64,000 nucleotides of DNA. Origin: Agarophyton chilense (taxonomy: Eukaryota > Rhodophyta > Florideophyceae > Gracilariales > Gracilariaceae). How positions within the stretch are numbered: the stretch's first letter is position 1; every line of letters begins with the position of its first letter. Shown here piece after piece: positions 60,601-64,000 of this stretch. Under the pieces are notes generated by a model, which was not told the origin of the DNA, ran no database searches, and was given only the letters and a program-made list of their open reading frames with translations. A program made the position numbers and the translations under genes. The DNA lies in assembly GCA_030374765.1 (NCBI GenBank), contig JARGXX010000068.1:992001-1056000 (forward strand), read 5' to 3'.

Positions 60601-61176
60601 AAGCATGCAAAGTATGCGTAAGAGAACGTCGAACGGCAGATTTAGCAGAGCAGAATTTCCGGGAGCATTCAAAAGTTGAGGCGGATGACGTACAGGTGCA
60701 TTTGAGGCAGCTCGGTGAAACAGACTCTGTAACCGAAATTGCATGCGATCACTGATGACAGATTCGCATTTGCGCGCGCAGGCTTCAAACCCGCATGGAG
60801 AATAGCCGGAGCCTTTGGCGTTGAACACATGCCATAGAATGAATCGAAGGGGTTCACATCCAGACACAAGACAACAGGGGCTGTAATCCGAGCGCGCAAC
60901 TAAAAGTGTTGCCGTTATACATGGCGCTGAAAGGCTGTACTTGATGTTCAAACCGCGCGGACGGGTGTGCAAAAGTTGAAAGAACGAAGCGGCTGCGGCT
61001 GATGGTACTGGATTGGTTGTGTCAGTAAGGTGCTCAGAGCGGAAGTGGCAGAGATTCTGGTCAATGTAGAGCTTGAAATTTTCAGCGACCCGAGACGAAG
61101 TGGGAGGCGGCTTGGCGCCCGGGTGGTTGAAGAGATTGAATCGAAATGTGGGCAGGGAGTAGTACGGCTGGACCAT
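57664..61176 (-). CDS. F-box / SNF2 ATPase / RING protein
   Basis: 1170 residues from ATG 61176, single exon. An F-box lies at about 177-212 (LLNLPFDVLLRILCML). The SNF2 core has Walker A DEPGLGKT (289-296), the DEAH-type box DEGH (483-486) and MTGTP (511-515). A RING finger is inserted at about 770-806 (CSRCREEAYLPYVTPCAHLL). The C-terminal helicase half ends with QITSRAHRIG (975-984). The combination F-box + SNF2 + RING is known from a plant family and resembles Rad5/Rad16-type remodelers that join DNA translocation to ubiquitin ligation. The F-box would add a link to SCF complexes. The tail is acidic. The target is unknown. Confidence 0.85.
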   Translation of the reverse strand: MVQPYYSLPTFRFNLFNHPGAKPPPTSSRVAENFKLYIDQNLCHFRSEHLTDTTNPVPSAAAASFFQLLHTRPRGLNIKYSLSAPCITATLLVARSDYSPCCLVSGCEPLRFILWHVFNAKGSGYSPCGFEACARKCESVISDRMQFRLQSLFHRAASNAPVRHPPQLLNAPGNSALLNLPFDVLLRILCMLTVKDHAALGESHPYLRKFLASVVPGMKLRLYPHQISALYRMSEMEQDGISADMPLIHQFKVSDLQHGVIVADLFDGSIYELDSFPRVARPRGGLLCDEPGLGKTITTLSHILKTLGREPQPPANRKVSTFHHGDTKVSAYQERITTRFESLDTRRKSMSRIQRLLPNPQNGISMPKRRIQRPNFFQTGKGQGSLPMCGGTESIYLSRATLVIVPSVLTEHWMHQIDLHVKMEGLRVLRVHSQYDLPDTALELAANYDIIVVPFDIISGLHNQIRQGMPLLLKVHFYRVIVDEGHRISSSGISNFALGCDKIKADIRWVMTGTPTPYTPRTDVDHLYSLLTFIRDEAYGLDRDAWRAGIREPYMRYKTESLDRLSKLLESVMIRADKSILKAKCRVRNVFLNFSVETAESYNGLIRMGKRNLITSDWFDEGHEQSLLNKRNKAMAHTFVSNLRKACCFGGSMDVRFYGNDVVDMLILLRNDFRDRSHVREEECFRDPVSEADIDLDTAVEEGYEQAYVEDLRKRRELFAKIRSEGRSIMRVAKENRERIGGTRPEVICYIISGKLLKIARALTARSGKCSRCREEAYLPYVTPCAHLLCDECLVRDRTGCVVPGCKDKYEIGDNLEPKDLIELQPCLFSGGWRADWDQTVSAKMRYLVDKIEQLPLLEVWKEGCGEARMVRPKVLVHSEHTDHLKLAGLYLKDCESLKDAYIDIVRNEWDTSEFVKKCKSPAEYSRKAIRVFAENDEASILLMNSRLGGLGLDLSFVRYVFLLEPLWDSAQEMQITSRAHRIGCTGDIVVERLIMRGSIEEAMVKQLQGSASVVDEGSAAGVAAAKAEKDHMKRRNILMNMRLVKSMGDLSRVEAGIVAKVTETVAVGEEVVVMQTEGSVADWGCEGGGGADDEEVDVRRQVMATRERIREHRGSKMGAGQKRASESAGRGGGDDEVMVVSVSRRGAGVKRARKRVRFDDEDEVIDESE

Positions 61177-61622
61177 TGAGGCGGCGGTTGGCGACGAAGA
61201 AGCGTGGGGACGGGGGGAGGGTGGGGGGGGGGGTGGTGGGGGGGAGCGAGGGATGGAGAGGAGTGGGAGCTATGAGAAGAAAAGGGTGTCTCAGACAGTT
61301 TATTTGCTTGCTTGCTGCAGCGGGGCGCAAGGTGTTGTTGGCTTCGTTGTTCGGACGCGACGGAGACGCTCGACTTGCAGCTGCTGGACACCTTGGGAGC
61401 ATAGTCCACGTGTGCGCACTGCGCGGCGCATTGCGCAGCGCACTGCTGCAGCACTGTTTCTCAAACCGAAAAAAGATGCGCAAAAACGACGCGCCGGATG
61501 GTTGGAGCACAAACTCGTCGAACGAAGCGCGAGGAGCGGAGAGAGAGTCGCCGATTGGAGCTCTTCTCTTGCTCTGCTTTATATACTATGCGACGTTCTT
61601 CCTGGCTAGACGCCTTTCTAAC
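61177..61622. other. Intergenic, promoter side of the SNF2 gene
   Basis: A G-rich run at 61215-61245 follows the SNF2 start. A TTTATATA box at 61578-61585 and an ATTGG at 61553-61557 could work in either direction. The left part is probably the SNF2 leader. Confidence 0.4.
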
Positions 61623-62018
61623 TTATACGTCCAACGTTTCTTTGTCTGACGCCACTGGTAGCTCTTCTTGCACAATATTGTAGTCCAATCCAACTGGGTG
61701 ATTTCCACATTCCGTCGGGTGCAGCGTGCAATCTGTGATGACCGGCGTCTTCCAGTCAATCTCATCCTCGGGTTTGAACGGTTTGCTGCGACGTGCATGC
61801 ACTCTGGTGCACATTAACGCCGAGCATAGCTTTCTCCAGCAATGTTTGTATCCCGCCCATTCTCTACATCTCCATCCGCATGGCACATTTTCGTAGCAAC
61901 ACTGCTCTGATTGTTGCCAGCATTTGTTTGTCACTAGCGGCGGGATGCACTGCACCAATTGTGCAGTCAGAAGACTGAGAATGAACGTTAATGTGATGGT
62001 CGTTTTCGCAACATTCAT
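61623..62018 (-). CDS. Small secreted cysteine-rich protein (family member 1)
   Basis: 131 residues. An N-terminal signal peptide (MNVAKTTITLTFILSLLTAQ, cleavage probably near residue 24) is followed by a Cys-rich domain with spacing CC-x5-C-x3-C-x8-C-x4-C-x4-C and, further on, DC-x6-C. A nearly identical pattern is in the partial gene at 63696-64000 with shared CGWRCRE and KHCWRK. Even cysteines and a signal peptide suggest a disulphide-bonded extracellular or wall protein. I recognise no named family; comparison with defence peptides, lectins or toxins would be guesswork. The acidic tail (PEDEIDW, QEELP) is shared too. Confidence 0.75.
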   Translation of the reverse strand: MNVAKTTITLTFILSLLTAQLVQCIPPLVTNKCWQQSEQCCYENVPCGWRCREWAGYKHCWRKLCSALMCTRVHARRSKPFKPEDEIDWKTPVITDCTLHPTECGNHPVGLDYNIVQEELPVASDKETLDV

Positions 62019-63695
62019 GTGAGGTTGCTCAAGAACGAACAGCGGCTTGATATCGTCGTTGTTTTTGTCAAATTTTCACCCACAACGTTACAACACAACT
62101 TTTGTATTTCACAACGACTTATATTCTACTGGCATGTTGTCGCTCTCAAGAGCAATGAACCCAAGCACAACAGCTATGCGCGTTCTGGCCCAAGTTTGCA
62201 CTTTCTGCGCCCGCGTAAACGATTCAGTGTCTATGTTTTGCCACTTGCACGGGCCCTCTGTACACATCAAGAAATGGACCATGTACTGCCTTTTGTCCCT
62301 ATGTCTACCTCACGCAAACAACTCCCAATCTGTAAGGGCCATTCAATGAACTGAGACTTGGATATGGCGACTCTTCGTTCCCTGTTCGAAGTGCAAAACC
62401 ATATCTTTGTCGCGACGACACCGCCACTTTATTCAGTTGAGCGATACATGAAACCCTTTTTGTTTGACATAGAGCCATATGAGAATAAGAAAGACACCGC
62501 GATACAGTTTGGCCATGCACTGCCTTCGCGAAAGCAACCGTCAGAGATAAAAGTTTGAAGCAAAGTGACATGTCTCAACGCCCTTTGTCTATGAAGGCGA
62601 ACAGAACCCCCCCCCATAATGAAAACTTTACTCGCTCAGCCATTTTCAAGAAGCCACCCCCCCCCCTCCCCCCTTGTATCCCCAGCTCCGTCTAACAACT
62701 TGTTCAAAACAGTACGAAAAAAAGGAAAAAAGCCTTGGCCCTTCAAGGGAGGAGAGCTGATTCCGTCAGAGGTTGTCCAACGAGCTCACCATAACGCACA
62801 ATACATCATACTTCGTGAAAGCAAAAGGGAAGCGAAAGCACATGCGGTGGCAGGAGTGTGTTGCAATTGATGGAATTGCAATTTAATGGCCATCACAAGA
62901 ATTGCAATCTGATGGACGCTCCCTGCGCAATTCATCAGATTACAAGAGTGCAACCCACCAATTGTAGTCATAGGTTTTGGGATGTAGAGCTTGTGAAAGA
63001 AGCTTTTGAGGTTCAAAGCAGTAGGAAGAGGTTGGCCTACTAGAATGCTGTCAAAATTTCGAAATGAAGAGGTGACGGGTAGAAGAGATACCGAAGAACT
63101 GGTAGATGGGACTTGGGATTGCGTTGTGGTCATAGATTGAGATCAGGATTGCACGTTTAAGAAAGGGATTGCAATCTGATCGGGGACTGGAATATGCTCA
63201 GCAATTAATTGCAAGATTGCACTGAAGCCGAGCAATCCCAACCCCATCAGATTGTTCACACCCCTGGCGGTGGGCTTATAGCCGATTGCTCAGTGTAAAC
63301 AAAATGCGGTTTCTTGAACATTCGCTACAGAGGTGCAACGTGCACTGCACTATAAATCGCTCGATGTTTCGCTTTTTCGGAATGCTTTCTTTGTCCTTCG
63401 AACATCAGTTTTAAAAGGAATCGATACTTTTTTCTTTGTCTGATATAGAACAATCGTTGGTGAGTGAACAACGTTTACAATCCAAAAAGTTCTATTATCA
63501 AAAAAATGAGGCGCATGAAACATTTAGTAGTCAGAGGCCCAACACGTCACAATGCCGATAGTTAAAACGTCTTACGTCATATTCTAGTAGTCAACAGTAG
63601 GGTTGCTTCAAAGAGTGAACAGCCTTATAGCCACCATCCCGATGTACATGGCGGTATTTCAGTTCTCCCTTATTCGCTCAAGCTGCTCCTCAGGA
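62019..63695. other. Intergenic between the two secreted-protein genes
   Basis: Small frames only. C-rich runs lie at 62610-62620 and 62656-62670, the repeat cluster at 62860-63255, and a CTATAAATC box near 63350 on the plus strand. No gene is supported. Confidence 0.5.
62860..63255. repeat. Cluster of degenerate TTGCAATCTGATGG repeats, partly inverted
   Basis: Variants of TTGCAATCTGATGG occur at about 62863, 62876, 62899 and 63170, with inverted forms (ATCAGATT) near 62935 and 63246. The outer pair CAATCTGATCGGGG (63172) and CCCCATCAGATTG (63242-63254) frames an 83-bp fold-back unit. This resembles a small decayed MITE or satellite remnant. Confidence 0.5.
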
Positions 63696-64000
63696 TTACA
63701 TTTCTTCCATTTCCATCTCACTGGACGGCATCGGCAATTCCTCTTCCTTCGGGTCTTCAACTTCATAGTCAACACCCGGCGGATGAGCACCGCACTCTTC
63801 CGGCTTCTCAGTACAGTCAGTAATCACGGCGTCTTCCCACACAACCTCATCATTAGGCTTGGTCGGGACAGCTGTACGTGCCTTGATTTCAGAGCAAACT
63901 GGCTTGTTGCAGTACTTTCTCCAGCAGTGCTTGAATCCGGAGCCTTCACGACACCTCCATCCGCACTCAGTGATTTGATAACAGCATTGCTGAGTCCTTT
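63696..64000 (-). CDS. Small secreted cysteine-rich protein (family member 2, partial)
   Basis: The frame is open from the window edge to TAA at 63696-63698; the N-terminal part with the expected signal peptide is outside the window. The visible 101 residues contain QQCCYQ, CGWRCREGSGFKHCWRKYC and DCTEKPEECGAHPPG, and a Glu-rich end. Every cysteine and its spacing agree with family member 1 at 61623-62018, and both share the linker with V-I-T-D-C. The two genes are on the same strand 1.7 kb apart, so a tandem duplication is likely. It is absent from start-based gene calls because it lacks its start. Confidence 0.75.
   Translation of the reverse strand, partial: RTQQCCYQITECGWRCREGSGFKHCWRKYCNKPVCSEIKARTAVPTKPNDEVVWEDAVITDCTEKPEECGAHPPGVDYEVEDPKEEELPMPSSEMEMEEM

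Noticed and set aside
62860-63255. CRISPR-like array
   Set aside because: Repeats are degenerate, in both orientations and unevenly spaced, and the DNA is eukaryotic.

Overview
The window reads as nuclear DNA of an intron-poor eukaryote, most likely a multicellular red alga of the Chondrus type. This is an inference: most genes are single uninterrupted reading frames, the two spliced genes carry 85-104 bp introns, intergenic spaces are short, and large Ty3/gypsy and Ty1/copia elements lie next to compact host genes. No rRNA, tRNA or CRISPR array was recognised.

Positions 1958-28069 are one block of retrotransposons nested three deep. The outer shell is a Ty1/copia element (C, minus strand, 1963-28064) with an exact 5-bp target duplication GAGAA on both sides. 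Its gag is interrupted by a Ty3/gypsy chromovirus (A, plus strand, 6006-27403), whose 3' region is interrupted by a second chromovirus (B, minus strand, 14153-25947). Taking the inner elements out gives normal sizes: C about 4.7 kb, A about 9.6 kb, B about 11.8 kb. Decay follows the nesting: A has many stops and a damaged reverse-transcriptase active site, while B has near-identical LTRs and long ORFs but an integrase whose catalytic Glu is Gln. A and B share the same 14-nt primer binding site. Each also carries an ORF on the opposite strand between its integrase/chromodomain and its 3' LTR; this is the most unusual feature of the block.

From 28070 on the DNA is host. In order: a bHLH-GAF transcription-factor-like gene with an altered basic region (30260, +), mitochondrial porin VDAC with one intron (32204, +), GET4 for tail-anchored protein insertion (33858, +), dymeclin (36327, -), a wax ester synthase/DGAT (40237, +), the Sec1/Munc18 protein SLY1 (43809, -), a YbaK-type aminoacyl-tRNA deacylase (47226, -), the polyadenylation factor FIP1 (48361, +), the ER-anchored E2 enzyme UBC6/UBE2J2 with two introns (51012, -), a GT11-like glycosyltransferase (52470, -), a convergent pair of 365-residue proteins that may be paralogues (54819, + and 55940, -), an F-box/SNF2/RING ATPase (57664, -), and two members of a secreted cysteine-rich family (61623, - and 63696, -, the second cut by the window edge).

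There is no operon logic. Several housekeeping products act in the secretory pathway (GET4, dymeclin, SLY1, UBC6), but they have separate promoters and mixed strands, so their nearness is probably chance. All alignments, domain calls and divergence statements were made by eye.
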